From assembly GCF_003574735.1 (NCBI RefSeq), contig NZ_QORW01000002.1, positions 62,001 to 126,000 of the forward strand: a DNA stretch of 64,000 nucleotides. The letters run 5' to 3'. The DNA comes from Dongia deserti (GTDB lineage: Bacteria; Pseudomonadota; Alphaproteobacteria; Dongiales; Dongiaceae). This document shows positions 1-11,399 of this stretch, piece after piece. The translations under genes and the position numbers were made by a program. How positions within the stretch are numbered: the first letter of the stretch is position 1; every line of letters starts with the position of its first letter. The notes beneath the pieces are model-generated. The model was not told where the DNA came from, searched no databases, and worked only from the letters and a program-made list of their open reading frames with translations.

Positions 1-1159
1 GATTCTCCGTGACGCCGGCGCGCAAGCTGCCACCGGCACCGCCCATGAACAGCACCGTGCTGAGCGCCGGCTCGCAATTCTCCGCAATGCGGGCGACCAG
101 CTTGTCGATCTCCGACGGCGGATCAGCGGGGCGCGGCTTCAATTCCTCGTCTAACACGTACCAGGCATAATGCTCGCCGGTGGTCGAGACCATGAACAGG
201 CGCAGGCCCGGCCATGCAGTTTTGGGATCGAATCTTTCGACGATTTCCAGCGGATCCTTAAGATCGGTGCCGCCCCAGCCCAGACCCGGCTTCGCGACCT
301 GGAAATAGCGGCCAGGCGTCGACTTGCGGCCGCGAATCTTGATGCCACTCGGCTTCGCATCGAGCATGCGGCCGGCCTGGTGCTCGGTGAAGATGCCGGT
401 AATGTGCTCATCCACCACCACGACTTCATCGGCCAGGCCAAACCATTGCTTGGCGAAGATGCCGGTGACAGCCGAGCCGCAGCCAACGCGCATGCGCTCT
501 TCGGCGTGGCCGTCGACGATCGGCGGCTGGTTTGCCTGCACCACGATGGTGGAGCCGCCGTCGATCGCCATCTCCACCGCTTCCTTGTTGCACAGCCGCA
601 TCAAGGCATCGCAGGTGACATTGCCTTCGGCTTTCGAGCCGCCGGTCAAGTGCCGCACGCCGCCGAGCGACAGCATCTGCGAGCCGTATTCGTGCGTGGT
701 CACGTGGCCGATCTGCTCGCCCTTGACGCGGACCGGCGCCTGCTCCGGACCGACATAGCGGTCCGTGTCGATCTTCACCTTGACGCCGCAATAGCTGAAG
801 ATCCCTTCCGTCACGACGGTGACGCAATCGACGCCGTCCACCTGGCTGGAGACGATAAAGGGCGCTGGCTTGTAGTCGGGATAGGTGGTGGTGGCGCCGA
901 TGCCGGTCACGAATGCCTCCGGCTGCCGCAGCAACTCGCCGCTCCAGTCGCGTGCGCCTTCGAGGAACCGCACCGCGCCGCGCCCGGATTCGACCGAGCG
1001 GTCCAGCAGGACCAACGGGTCGGTGCGCACCAGCTTGCCATCGACATTGCCGTAGCGGTCGCAGGCGCCGAGCTTGCCCGGCCGGATGCGGCACAGGACC
1101 GGGCACGCATCACACCGTACGATGCCGTCAGCTTCAGCAGTCGGTGCGACCTCGTTCAT
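1..1159 (-). CDS. 6-hydroxynicotinate reductase-like iron-sulfur protein (C-terminus cut by window edge)
   Basis: This frame is open from ATG at 1159 to the window edge (386 codons visible, no stop). The start overlaps the stop of the upstream molybdenum hydroxylase gene as ATGA, so the two are translationally coupled. Cys16, Cys19, Cys23 and Cys33 (CDACPVLC...GAC) form a four-cysteine cluster suited to an Fe-S centre. Later segments include a glycine-rich HLTGGSK stretch and GCGSAVTGIF. The overall look matches proteins annotated as 6-hydroxynicotinate reductase, which reduce 6-hydroxynicotinate to tetrahydro-6-oxonicotinate in nicotinate catabolism. In alphaproteobacteria this family often sits beside xanthine-dehydrogenase-like genes, as here, and the true substrate may differ. 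Family assignment is from memory of the motif pattern; substrate is inference. Confidence 0.6.
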   Translation of the reverse strand, partial: MNEVAPTAEADGIVRCDACPVLCRIRPGKLGACDRYGNVDGKLVRTDPLVLLDRSVESGRGAVRFLEGARDWSGELLRQPEAFVTGIGATTTYPDYKPAPFIVSSQVDGVDCVTVVTEGIFSYCGVKVKIDTDRYVGPEQAPVRVKGEQIGHVTTHEYGSQMLSLGGVRHLTGGSKAEGNVTCDALMRLCNKEAVEMAIDGGSTIVVQANQPPIVDGHAEERMRVGCGSAVTGIFAKQWFGLADEVVVVDEHITGIFTEHQAGRMLDAKPSGIKIRGRKSTPGRYFQVAKPGLGWGGTDLKDPLEIVERFDPKTAWPGLRLFMVSTTGEHYAWYVLDEELKPRPADPPSEIDKLVARIAENCEPALSTVLFMGGAGGSLRAGVTEN

Positions 1160-3830
1160 CGCGTCCCTTCCTTGGCGCGGATCGCGGCGCGCAGCCGGTG
1201 CGGCAGTACCGGAATTTTCGTGACCCGCACGCCGGTGGCACGATAGATGCCACCGAAGATTGCCGGCGCGGTGGAAATCAAGGCCGGCTCGCCGACGCCT
1301 TTCGCGCCATACGGTCCATGCTGCGTCGGCGCCTCGATGATCCTGCAGATCATCTCCGGCATGTCGCCAAAGGTCGGGATCAGATAATCGTGCAAATTCT
1401 CGGTACGGCCGGGGATGTATTCTTCCATCAGCGCGAGGCCGATGCCCTGTGCCGTGCCGCCATGGATCTGGCCTTCGACCTGCTGCGGATTGACCGCCTT
1501 GCCCACATCGTGCGCGGCGGCGATCTTCAGGACCTTGGTCGTGCCGAAATCGAGATCGACCTGCACCAGCGCCACCTGGGTCGCGAAGCCGTAGCAGGCG
1601 TACGGCACGCCCTGCCCCTTCTCGTCGAGCATGGTGGTCGGCGGATCGAAGCGGCCATGGCCGGTCAACACGTCGCCATGATTGTCGACCGGCATATTGC
1701 GGAGTGCCGCACGGTCCTTCACCTGCGCGAGCTTGGCCTTGAGATCCAGGGCCGCCAGCTCGCACGCCTTGCCGGTGACGAACGTCTGGCGCGAAGCGGA
1801 GGTCTTGCCGGCATCGAGGGTCAGCGCCGTGTCGCCCATCACCAGCTTGATGTCGGACGCCGCGATGCCAAGCGTGTCCGCCGCGATCTGGGTCAGGACC
1901 GTGTTCGAGCCTTGACCGATATCGACCGCGCCGCAGTAGAGCGTGATGCGGCCATCGGGCGCGATGCCGATCTTCATTTCCGACGGATTGCTGAGCGAGG
2001 TATTGCCGATGCCGTACCAGGAGCAGGCAATGCCGACGCCTTGCTGCACGCGCGGCGAGCCTGCGTTGAACACGGCCGCAGCGTTGTTCCACGTGCGCCA
2101 ATAGGGTTCGACCGCATCGATCGTCTCGACGATACCGACCGAATCGTCGAGCACTTGGCCGGTGATCGTCTTGTCGCCGGCCTTGAGCGCATTCCGACGC
2201 CGGAAGTCCAGCCAATCCGTCCCGAGCGCGTCGGCCAGCGTGTCCATCGCCGCCTCGCTGGCGATCGCGCTTTGCGGGACGCCGAACCCGCGGAACGCGC
2301 CCGAGGGCGGACAATTGGTGAAGTAGGCCGTGCCGCGCGTCTTGGCATGCGGCACGATATACGGTCCCGGCGCATGGACGGGCACGCGATTGGCGACAGT
2401 CGGACCCCAGCTTGCATAGGCGCCAGTATCCAGCTCCGCATGCGACCAGAAGGCGCTGAGCTTGCCGGACGCGTCGCACGCGGCCTTGGCCTTGACGCGC
2501 GCCGGGTGGCGCTTGGTCGACGCCGCCATGCTTTCGGGGCGCGTATAGATATAGCCGACCGGCTTGTCGCAGAGCCACGCGGCCAGGGCGACCAGCGGAT
2601 GGACGTTGAGATCGAGTTTGCCACCGAACCCGCCGCCGACGGCGCTGCTGATCAGGCGGACGGCCTGCTTCGGTAGATTGAGGATCTGCGCCAGATCATC
2701 GCGATGCTGGAACGGATTCTGGGTCGAGACATGGACTTCCAGCGTGTCGCCCTTGCGCTCCGCCCAGCCGGCTTCCGGCTCGATATAGGCGTGCTCGACG
2801 AAGCTGGTCTCGTATTCGACTTCAGCGACATGCGCGGCACTGCCGAAGACGATCTCGATGTTGCCGCACGTCACACCGCCATCAGCCAGGACGTTCTGAT
2901 CCCTGCCGGCATGGAGCGGCGATGCAGCCTTGGCCGCATCAACCCCGACGATTGCCGGCAAGGGCTCATAGGTGATCGGCACCTCCTCGTCGCGAATGGC
3001 TTCGATCGCTTCGCGCGTGCCGACGAAGGCAACCAGCGGATCGCCGCGATAGCGCGCTAGCCCATCTGCCAGAACCGGCTGATCCTTGATGTTGGGATAG
3101 ATGCCGTAGGCGTTGAACGGCACGTCGCGCGCCGTCAGCGCCCGCACGAGTCCCGGCCGCGCGGCGACAAACGCCTCCAGATTGCCCGGCGCGAATTTGG
3201 CACAAGGATGCGGCGAGCGGATCGCACGGACATAGAGCGCATCAGCCGGAATGCCATCGGCGCCGTAGCGTTCCGTCCCCATGAGTTTCGCCGGCCCATC
3301 GACCTTCGCCGCGCGTGCTCCGACATTGCCATCGCGCACAATGTGCGCCGGCCGCGCTACGTCGAGCACTGCCTCCACGATCTTCTGATAACCGGTGCAG
3401 CGGCACAGCACGCCCCCCAGCGCATCCTCCACTTCGGAGCGCGAAGGGCTGCTGCTGCGCGTCAGCAGATCGCTCGCGGCCATCAACATGCCGGGCGTGC
3501 AGATGCCGCATTGGGCCGCGCCGTGGGCCAGGAAGGAACGCTGCAGGTCGCTGAGCCTCGAGGCTCCGCCCAGTCCTTCGACCGAGGTGATGGCAGCGCC
3601 ATCGCATTGGCCGACTGGCACCAGGCAGGCGCAGATCTGCGCGCCATCCATCAGGACCGTGCAAGCGCCGCAATCGCCCGCGTTGCAGCCGATCTTGGTG
3701 CCCTTGAGCCCGAAATCGTCGCGCAGCACGTCAGCCAGCCGCCGCAAGCCATCGCCCCGATAGGCGCGCGCCGTGCCATTGACGGTCAGCGATACCGTGT
3801 CCGGCGAGAACTGAACGGCGCTGACCTCGT

Positions 3831-3834
<4 letters not shown>
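1156..3834 (-). CDS. Molybdenum hydroxylase, fused [2Fe-2S] and molybdopterin-binding subunits (xanthine dehydrogenase family)
   Basis: This 892-residue protein joins two subunits that are usually separate. Residues 1-85 are a plant-type ferredoxin domain with Cys50, Cys55, Cys58 and Cys70 (CNAGDCGAC...CAC). Residues ~100-155 are the second [2Fe-2S] domain (CGICTPGM, LCRCTGYQ). From ~175 to the end is the molybdopterin-binding domain, with GGGFGGK, the GAFRGFG loop and GAKGVGEPAL, whose Glu corresponds to the catalytic Glu of the family. It should hydroxylate an N-heterocycle or aldehyde using water, passing electrons to the FAD subunit encoded just upstream. Start and stop both overlap neighbours as ATGA, giving a three-gene operon. 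A nicotinate- or purine-type substrate is plausible from the neighbouring gene but is not shown by sequence. Confidence 0.88.
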
Positions 3835-4712
<878 letters not shown>

Positions 4713-4730
4713 CCCCGGCTCCCGATCGGT

Positions 4731-4752
4731 GATCGTTCGTATACGAACGATC
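4731..4752. promoter_or_regulatory. Perfect 22-bp palindrome, probable operator of the hydroxylase operon
   Basis: The half-site GATCGTTCGTA is followed immediately by its exact reverse complement. The core CGT-AT-ACG fits the yGT-N-ACr pattern of GntR-family operators, especially the FCD/FadR branch, though a TetR or MarR protein could also bind. It lies 19 bp upstream of the preferred start of the FAD subunit, where it would overlap the promoter or leader. No regulator gene for it is in the window. Palindrome seen; regulator class inferred. Confidence 0.6.
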
Positions 4753-4807
4753 TGGCCATTCTGCACCCGTGGCGGCCAGAGTCAACGCTGCAGTGAGGCG
4801 GAACGGA

Positions 4808-5443
4808 TCAGCCGATGTGGCTGGAATCGGTCACCGTGATGCCAGCCTTGATCATCTCGCCCCGGGCGGCAGTCAGGCTGCCATTGAGGTCGATCGCCCG
4901 GCAGGCATCCTCGAGGACGACCACCGGGAAACCTTCCCGTCTGCCGTCGAGGGCCGACCATGCGACGCAGAAATCCGTGGCTAACCCGCACATGAAGAGG
5001 CGTTTCAGGCCACGGTCCCGGAGATATCCACAGAGGCCGGTCTTTGTCGTGCGGTCGTTCTCGTAGAACGCCGAATAGGAGTCGATCTCCTTCCGAAAAC
5101 CCTTGCGTAGAACCAACTCGCTCGGCCGGATCGCGAGATCGCGGTGGAACTCCGCCCCCTTTGTCCCCTGCACGCAGTGATCCGGCCACAGGGTCTGCTC
5201 GCCATAGGACAGTTTAACGTTGGTGAAAGGCTTGCCCTTGTGAGTGGAGGCGAACGAGGAATGGCTGCGCGGGTGCCAGTCCTGGGTCAGGATCACATGG
5301 TCGAACCGGTCGATCAGTCGATTGACCAGCGGCACGATCTCGTCGCCTTTGGGGACGGCGAGCGCGCCGCCCGGGCAGAAATCGTTCTGCACATCGATGA
5401 CGATCAGCGCATCTTCCACCGTCGGCGTGACTTTCCCGGCCAT
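4808..5443 (-). CDS. pncA: Nicotinamidase (isochorismatase-like hydrolase)
   Basis: Hydrolyses nicotinamide to nicotinate and ammonia, in the cytoplasm, for NAD salvage or as entry to nicotinate catabolism. The 211-residue length is normal. The catalytic Asp is in VIDVQNDFCPGG, metal ligands are in TQDWHPRSHSSF, and the nucleophilic Cys is in CGLATDFCV. A good Shine-Dalgarno (GGGAGAGGA) lies 5 bases before the ATG. It follows the S-formylglutathione hydrolase gene on the same strand after 68 bp containing a GC-rich hairpin, so it may have its own promoter. Proximity to the 6-hydroxynicotinate-reductase-like gene makes a nicotinate pathway tempting, but the gap and palindrome suggest separate transcription. 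Confidence 0.9.
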   Translation of the reverse strand: MAGKVTPTVEDALIVIDVQNDFCPGGALAVPKGDEIVPLVNRLIDRFDHVILTQDWHPRSHSSFASTHKGKPFTNVKLSYGEQTLWPDHCVQGTKGAEFHRDLAIRPSELVLRKGFRKEIDSYSAFYENDRTTKTGLCGYLRDRGLKRLFMCGLATDFCVAWSALDGRREGFPVVVLEDACRAIDLNGSLTAARGEMIKAGITVTDSSHIG

Positions 5444-5483
5444 GGCCGTCCTCTCCCACTTTTGTGGGAACTATAGGAGGGCA

Positions 5484-5509
5484 CCGGGAGGGGCGCAACG
5501 CGCCCCCGG
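5484..5509. terminator. GC-rich hairpin after fghA (possible terminator)
   Basis: CCGGG(A)GGGGCGC and GCGCCCCCGG flank an AAC loop, with a short bulge in one arm. It begins within a few bases of the S-formylglutathione hydrolase stop codon. There is no U-run, so it may slow or stabilise transcripts rather than terminate them. Confidence 0.3.
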
Positions 5510-5511
5510 AG

Positions 5512-6378
5512 TCAGCTTGCGTGCAGCCGCTCGGCGTGCCAACGGACGTGTTCGGCCATGAAGGTCGAGATGAAGTAGTAGGAGTGATCGTACCCCGCCT
5601 GCATGCGCAGGGTCAGCGGGACGCGCCGTGCCTTGCAGGCCTCGGCGAACAGTTCCGGACGCAGCTGCTGGGCCAAGAACTCGTCGGCATCACCCTGGTC
5701 GATCAGGATGTCGCGCGACCAGCCGCGGCTCGCCATCAGGGCGCAGGAATCATAGTCCGCCCAAGTCTTCTGATCCGGTCCCAGATAGGCCTGGAAAGCC
5801 TTCTGGCCCCAGGGCACCTGGCTCGGCGCAACGATCGGCGAGAAAGCGGAGACCGACTTGAACCGATCCGGGTTTTTCATCGCAATGGTAAGCGCGCCGT
5901 GCCCGCCCATGGAATGGCCGGTGATGCCGAAGCGCGCGAAGTTGACCGGAAAGGCCCGCGCGACCAGTTCCGTCAACTCCTGCACGACGTAATCGTACAT
6001 CTTGAAATGCTTGGACCAGGGCGCCTGCGTCGCATTGAGATAGAATCCCGCGCCTTTGCCGAGATCATAGCCCGAATCGTCCGCAACATCGTCGCCGCGT
6101 GGGCTGGTGTCCGGCGCGACGATCACCATGCCGTGCTCCGCCGCGGCGTGCTGGAAGCCGGCCTTGGTCGTGACGTTCTCCCACGTGCAGGTGAGGCCGG
6201 ACAGATAGAACAGCACCGGCCAGGGCTGTTTCGCGGCCTGCGGCGGCACATAGACCGCGAATTCCATGCGCGTGCCGGTCGCCTTGCTGTCATGCGCGAA
6301 CACGAGCTGGTCCCCGCCGAAACTCTTCCAGCGCTTGATCGGCGACAAGCCAGCTTGCACCCAGGGTTCCGTGGCCAT
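5512..6378 (-). CDS. fghA: S-formylglutathione hydrolase
   Basis: Third step of glutathione-dependent formaldehyde oxidation: hydrolyses S-formylglutathione to formate and glutathione. It is an alpha/beta hydrolase with the nucleophile elbow GHSMGGHGAL, a conserved FYLSGLTCTWEN stretch and a C-terminal GYDHSYYFI segment carrying the catalytic His. The frame is open further upstream to 6423, but the ATG at 6378 has a strong Shine-Dalgarno (GGAGG, 5 bases away) and gives 288 residues, close to the usual family length. The formaldehyde dehydrogenase gene lies 94 bp upstream on the same strand. Together with gfa the full pathway is present. Confidence 0.93.
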   Translation of the reverse strand: MATEPWVQAGLSPIKRWKSFGGDQLVFAHDSKATGTRMEFAVYVPPQAAKQPWPVLFYLSGLTCTWENVTTKAGFQHAAAEHGMVIVAPDTSPRGDDVADDSGYDLGKGAGFYLNATQAPWSKHFKMYDYVVQELTELVARAFPVNFARFGITGHSMGGHGALTIAMKNPDRFKSVSAFSPIVAPSQVPWGQKAFQAYLGPDQKTWADYDSCALMASRGWSRDILIDQGDADEFLAQQLRPELFAEACKARRVPLTLRMQAGYDHSYYFISTFMAEHVRWHAERLHAS

Positions 6379-6472
6379 CCAATCCTCCGCCATTTCGAAA
6401 ATACCATGCATCCGCAGAAACAAGAGCGGCGGAGCCTTGCTAGCTCCGCCGCCAGGGGCAGACAGGCTGAGG

Positions 6473-7603
<1,131 letters not shown>

Positions 7604-7676
7604 TCAATTCGTACGTAGCCGAGAGGCAGGCTGTCACCTGCCCCTCGACTGCAACCCCAGTCGCCGGTTAATAGGG

Positions 7677-8249
7677 CTAGGCCGCCAGCTTGCCGGACTG
7701 CTTCGCAACGTGCGTCGCAATCGCGTCCATCAGCGCCGGTGACAAGCAGTCATACGGCTCCAGCCCCAGCTCACGGAGCCGCGCCCGGACCGCACCCATC
7801 TCGCTCGGCTTCGCGCCCGATTCGATGATCGAGGACACGAACGCGGCGAATTGCGGCTCCTGCCAACCTTCGTCCTTCGACAGCTCGGTATGGACGAAAT
7901 CGAGCCCATAGAACGGATGGTTCTTGTTCTCGATCCGGCCGAACATATGGACGCCGCAGCCGGTGCAGGCATACCGCTGGATCGTGGCGCTCGGATCGAC
8001 GATCTTCAGCTTGTGCTCATTCTTCGTGACCGCCACCTTGTCGCGCGGCACGACCGCGACGACCGAGAACAGAGCGCCCTCGGGCTTCCAGCACTTCGTG
8101 CAACCACAGGCGTGGTTGTGTGCGGTCTGCGAACTCAAGCGAACCTCGACCGGGTCGCTCGCGCACCTGCAGGTCAAGGATCCGCCGGCAAAGTCGGCTT
8201 TCCCCTTCTTGATTCCGCTATCCACTGATGGATGAATTTTGACTGCCAT
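7677..8249 (-). CDS. gfa: Glutathione-dependent formaldehyde-activating enzyme
   Basis: Accelerates condensation of formaldehyde with glutathione, the first step before frmA. The 190-residue protein has the zinc-binding cysteines of the Gfa fold ([30 protein letters not shown]). GGAGG lies 8 bases upstream of the ATG. It is first in the formaldehyde cluster, 94 bp ahead of frmA, so the three genes may be one transcript. A dedicated Gfa is best known from methylotrophic and other alphaproteobacteria. Confidence 0.93.
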   Translation of the reverse strand: MAVKIHPSVDSGIKKGKADFAGGSLTCRCASDPVEVRLSSQTAHNHACGCTKCWKPEGALFSVVAVVPRDKVAVTKNEHKLKIVDPSATIQRYACTGCGVHMFGRIENKNHPFYGLDFVHTELSKDEGWQEPQFAAFVSSIIESGAKPSEMGAVRARLRELGLEPYDCLSPALMDAIATHVAKQSGKLAA

Positions 8250-8548
8250 TTCATCGTCCTCCCGTTTTGCCTGGAACGAGCCTCGTGAAGCGAGGCGATC
8301 TTAAAAGTACTCAGATCCCTAAGGCGTGTTGTGCCGGCGCAGCTTGGTCACCCCTGCAACCCTCGGAAAGGTTTCGCAGCCCGTCATCACTTCTTAACGA
8401 CTAAGAGTGCGCCAAACCGCGGTAGCCTGGATATTGTCCTTAGGTAGCATTGGAGGGTCGAAACCGGCTGAGGTTTTTTCGAGGAGAAGATTAGAACAGT
8501 TTGAACAGTTCACGCCAGGACCATTTCAGTCCGCCGCGAACCAAGCCG
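8250..8548. other. Intergenic region upstream of gfa
   Basis: No convincing gene. It should hold the gfa promoter on the minus strand. Two small features are visible: a tandem GAACAGTT repeat with a 9-bp period (8494-8510), and an imperfect stem, CTGC+AACC pairing with GGTT+GCAG with a 2-base bulge (about 8355-8379). No match to a riboswitch I know. Confidence 0.5.
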
Positions 8549-9433
8549 CTACCTTTTGCCCTGGCCAACGCAGATCAGCAAGGCAGTCGCATCGTCGCGA
8601 CACTTGAGCCGTGGATAAGCGGCGCTTAACGGGTCGCCCGCCTCAATGGCGCGCAATTGTTCGAGCAGCGCGTCCGCTCCCCGCGCGCGGGTATGGCGAA
8701 CCAATTCGGCGTCGGTCATCGCACCGTAATGATCGACTAAGCGATAGTAGCCATCGCTGGCCAGCAGCACGCTGCGCAGCGCCTGCAAGGGTATGCGATT
8801 CACATGCACCATCGCGATGCAGTCTTGTTCCGCTGCCAGGACGCCATACCCATCATTGCGATTGCGACGCCGGCGCTGCGCGCGCAGCATGGGCGTCATC
8901 CTTTCAAAGAGCCGTCGCCGATCGGTCATGCCGGCCGCGCGCAAGTCTAAAATTGCGCGCCTGGTTTCTGCCTCGATCTGATCCAGCACCGGATGGTCCA
9001 TGACGCTGACGGCACCGTCCGCTCCTTCGAGCAGCACCAGGCAGTCGCCAAGGCGCGCGATCTCAATGTCTGCGCCGAGAAGGCGCACCAGAGCGAAGCT
9101 CGCCGCCGGCGTTTCCCAACCGTCCGCGCCGCGTGGGTCTATCCACGATTCGGCTTGGCGCCGCTCCATCTCGTGAACCAAGGCGCCAACCAGCTCGCCA
9201 ATCGGCATGTCCGGCGATTGCGACAGCAAAGTCGGCAGCGCCTTCTGGACCTGCGCAACGAACCAGGCCGCATCGCTCGGACCGGGCAGCAGGGCGCGGT
9301 CGTTGATGCCCGTCACGCCATCCAGAACCCACGCCGCCCGCGGCGCCTCGGGCGGCCACAGGCCATAGCCGTCTTCATTGGTTTTCGAACCGGCTTCGGT
9401 GGCGGCGGTCAGCAGCGTGAAGGCGGAAATCAT
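8549..9433 (-). CDS. PP2C-type (PPM family) serine/threonine phosphatase-like protein
   Basis: This 294-residue protein shows the spaced metal-binding motifs of PP2C phosphatases: an N-terminal SKTNEDGYG and VLDGVTG, a central RLGDCLVLL, LLASDGYYRLVD, and the C-terminal CRDDATALLI. No membrane or sensory domain is attached, so it is probably a free cytoplasmic protein phosphatase. The family dephosphorylates Ser/Thr in stress and partner-switch signalling, but no kinase, anti-sigma or forkhead gene is adjacent, so its target is unknown. There is no clear Shine-Dalgarno before the ATG. The gene is divergent from cutC, 80 bp apart, and ends 299 bp before gfa. Confidence 0.75.
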   Translation of the reverse strand: MISAFTLLTAATEAGSKTNEDGYGLWPPEAPRAAWVLDGVTGINDRALLPGPSDAAWFVAQVQKALPTLLSQSPDMPIGELVGALVHEMERRQAESWIDPRGADGWETPAASFALVRLLGADIEIARLGDCLVLLEGADGAVSVMDHPVLDQIEAETRRAILDLRAAGMTDRRRLFERMTPMLRAQRRRRNRNDGYGVLAAEQDCIAMVHVNRIPLQALRSVLLASDGYYRLVDHYGAMTDAELVRHTRARGADALLEQLRAIEAGDPLSAAYPRLKCRDDATALLICVGQGKR

Positions 9434-9513
9434 GCGGAAATTCGCGTTGCTATTACTAAGGAAGTCGGGTCAATGATCGGACATGCACGCTCGATCGACA
9501 TAAGGGCTTTTTC

Positions 9514-10257
9514 ATGACCGGACTGATCTCGGAAATCTGCATTGATTCGGTGGATGGCGCCATCGCGGCGGCTGAGGCCGGCGCCGATCGCGTCGAACTC
9601 TGCGCCAATCTGCTGGAAGGCGGCACGACGCCCAGCCTCGGCCTGCTGGAAACCGCGATCGCGCACACCAAGCTGCCGGTGCAGGTGATGATCCGGCCGC
9701 GCGGCGGTGACTTCCTCTATTCGGACATCGAGATCGGGATCATGTTGCGCGACATCGCCGCAGCCAAGGCGGCCCGGGCTGGTGGGGTGGTATTCGGCTG
9801 CCTGACGGCGGACGGGCGCGTGGATGCCAAGCTGAGCGAAAGACTGATCGCGGCGGCGCGGCCGCTTTCCGTCACCTTTCATCGTGCTTTCGACGCGGCG
9901 CGGGATCCGATCGAGGCGCTGCAGACGCTGATCGGCCTGGGTGTCGATCGCCTGCTCACCTCCGGCCAGGAACCGAGCGCGCTGGAAGGCGCTCCGCTGA
10001 TCCGGCGTTTGATCGAGCTGGCGGCGGGGCGCCTGATCGTCATGCCGGGCGGCGGCATCACCGCACGCAACGTCGCGCGCATCGTGCACGAAACCGGCGC
10101 CAGCGAGATTCACTTCGCGGCCTTGAGCGAAGCACCGAGCGGCATGCATCACCGCAACCCGCACGTCTTCATGGGCGGCGAATTGCGGCCGGCCGAATAT
10201 GCGCGGCTGGTCACTACCAAGGACGGCATACGGTCCGTCCTCGACGCCGCGCATTAG
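9514..10257 (+). CDS. cutC: CutC family protein
   Basis: A 247-residue TIM-barrel protein of the CutC family, historically linked to copper homeostasis. Characteristic segments are the N-terminal EICIDS, GADRVELCANLLEGGTTPSLG, IRPRGGDFLYS, VTFHRAFD and the C-terminal MPGGGI and SEIHFAAL. An AGGG lies 8 bases upstream of the ATG. It converges on nagA with a 4-bp overlap of stop codons. CutC genes often lie next to amino-sugar genes in bacteria and a role unrelated to copper has been suspected. The present position beside nagA fits that pattern. Confidence 0.9.
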   Translation: MTGLISEICIDSVDGAIAAAEAGADRVELCANLLEGGTTPSLGLLETAIAHTKLPVQVMIRPRGGDFLYSDIEIGIMLRDIAAAKAARAGGVVFGCLTADGRVDAKLSERLIAAARPLSVTFHRAFDAARDPIEALQTLIGLGVDRLLTSGQEPSALEGAPLIRRLIELAAGRLIVMPGGGITARNVARIVHETGASEIHFAALSEAPSGMHHRNPHVFMGGELRPAEYARLVTTKDGIRSVLDAAH

Positions 10258-11399
10258 GCGTCGAGGCGCACGCCAGCGCGCCAGATCGCCTTGGCCTTCA
10301 GATCGTCGTCGATGTGGACAAGGTCGGCGCGCGCGCCCGCGGCGATGCCTCCGAGCTCCGGCCGCTTCAGGAACTCCGCCGGATAGGTTGACGCCATGCG
10401 CAAAGCTTCGCCCAGTTCGACCCCTACCTGCTTCACCAGGTAGCGCACGCCCGACATCATATCGAGGTCCGAGCCGGCCAGGGTTCCGTCTTCCAGTTCC
10501 AGCGCGCCGTTCCGGCGCCAGACGGTGCGGCCGTTGAGCGTGATGGTCTGCTGACCTGAACCGACTGTGGACATGGCGTCCGTCACCAGGAAGATGCGGC
10601 CCGGCTGCCGCTTGGCGCGGAGCGCGATCCCGATGGCCGCCGGATGCACGTGGTGTCCGTCCGCGATCAGCCCGCACCACAATTCACCGGAATCGAGTGC
10701 GCCGCCCACCACACCTGGGGCGCGATGGGTCATCGGCGACATGGCATTGAAAATATGCGTGACGCCGCGCGCGCCCGCATCGACCGCCGTCAGGATCTGG
10801 TCATAAGTGGCATTGGAGTGGCCGAGGCTGACAATCGCGCCACCATCGACGAGGCGGCGGATGATCGCCGGCGCGATCCGCTCCGGCGAGACGGTGATGA
10901 GCAGCGTCTCGATGCCGAGGGACAGGATCTCATCGACATCGGCATCAGTCATGGTGCGAATGAGGCTCGCGTCATGCGCGCCGCGCCGCTCCGGTGAGAG
11001 GAACGGCCCTTCCAGGTGCAAGCCGAGGCAACCGAGCGTTCCATTCGCGATGGCCTGCTTGACGGAAGCAACCGCCTTCGCCGTGATTGCTGGCGAATCG
11101 GTGATCAAGGTCGGCAGCAGCGCCGTCGTGCCGAACCGTCCGTGCGCATCGCAGATCGTGCGCACACCATCCGCCGTCGGTGCGTCGTTCAGCAGGACTC
11201 CGCCGCCGCCGTTCGCCTGGGCATCGATGAAGCCGGGCGCCAGCACACCGCCCGGCAAGCGCTGGACCGGCAGATCGCCTGGTAGGACGGATTCCTGCAC
11301 GACATCGAGAATGCGCGCGCCGTCGACGACTACCGCATGAAGCGGCCGACGCTTGGTGCCATCGAAAATTTCCGCGCCTGCGATCGCGAACCGGGTCAT
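10254..11399 (-). CDS. nagA: N-acetylglucosamine-6-phosphate deacetylase
   Basis: Converts GlcNAc-6-phosphate to glucosamine-6-phosphate and acetate in amino-sugar catabolism and wall recycling. The 381-residue amidohydrolase has LAPGFIDAQANGG near residue 55 and the metal-binding HLEGPFL, SLGHSNA and THIFNAMS motifs, with the catalytic Asp in LVTDAMS. The frame is open much further upstream, but the ATG at 11399 overlaps the stop of the SIS gene as ATGA and gives the normal NagA length. It is the last gene of a four-gene minus-strand operon: kinase, GntR, SIS deaminase, NagA. Confidence 0.95.
   Translation of the reverse strand: MTRFAIAGAEIFDGTKRRPLHAVVVDGARILDVVQESVLPGDLPVQRLPGGVLAPGFIDAQANGGGGVLLNDAPTADGVRTICDAHGRFGTTALLPTLITDSPAITAKAVASVKQAIANGTLGCLGLHLEGPFLSPERRGAHDASLIRTMTDADVDEILSLGIETLLITVSPERIAPAIIRRLVDGGAIVSLGHSNATYDQILTAVDAGARGVTHIFNAMSPMTHRAPGVVGGALDSGELWCGLIADGHHVHPAAIGIALRAKRQPGRIFLVTDAMSTVGSGQQTITLNGRTVWRRNGALELEDGTLAGSDLDMMSGVRYLVKQVGVELGEALRMASTYPAEFLKRPELGGIAAGARADLVHIDDDLKAKAIWRAGVRLDA

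Noticed and set aside
170-2676. Long plus-strand open frames opposite the molybdenum hydroxylase operon
   Set aside because: High-GC shadow frames: arginine/alanine-rich with no recognisable motif, while the opposite strand has conserved Fe-S and molybdopterin motifs.
8250-8548. A possible riboswitch before gfa
   Set aside because: Only one imperfect stem and no conserved core of a class I know.
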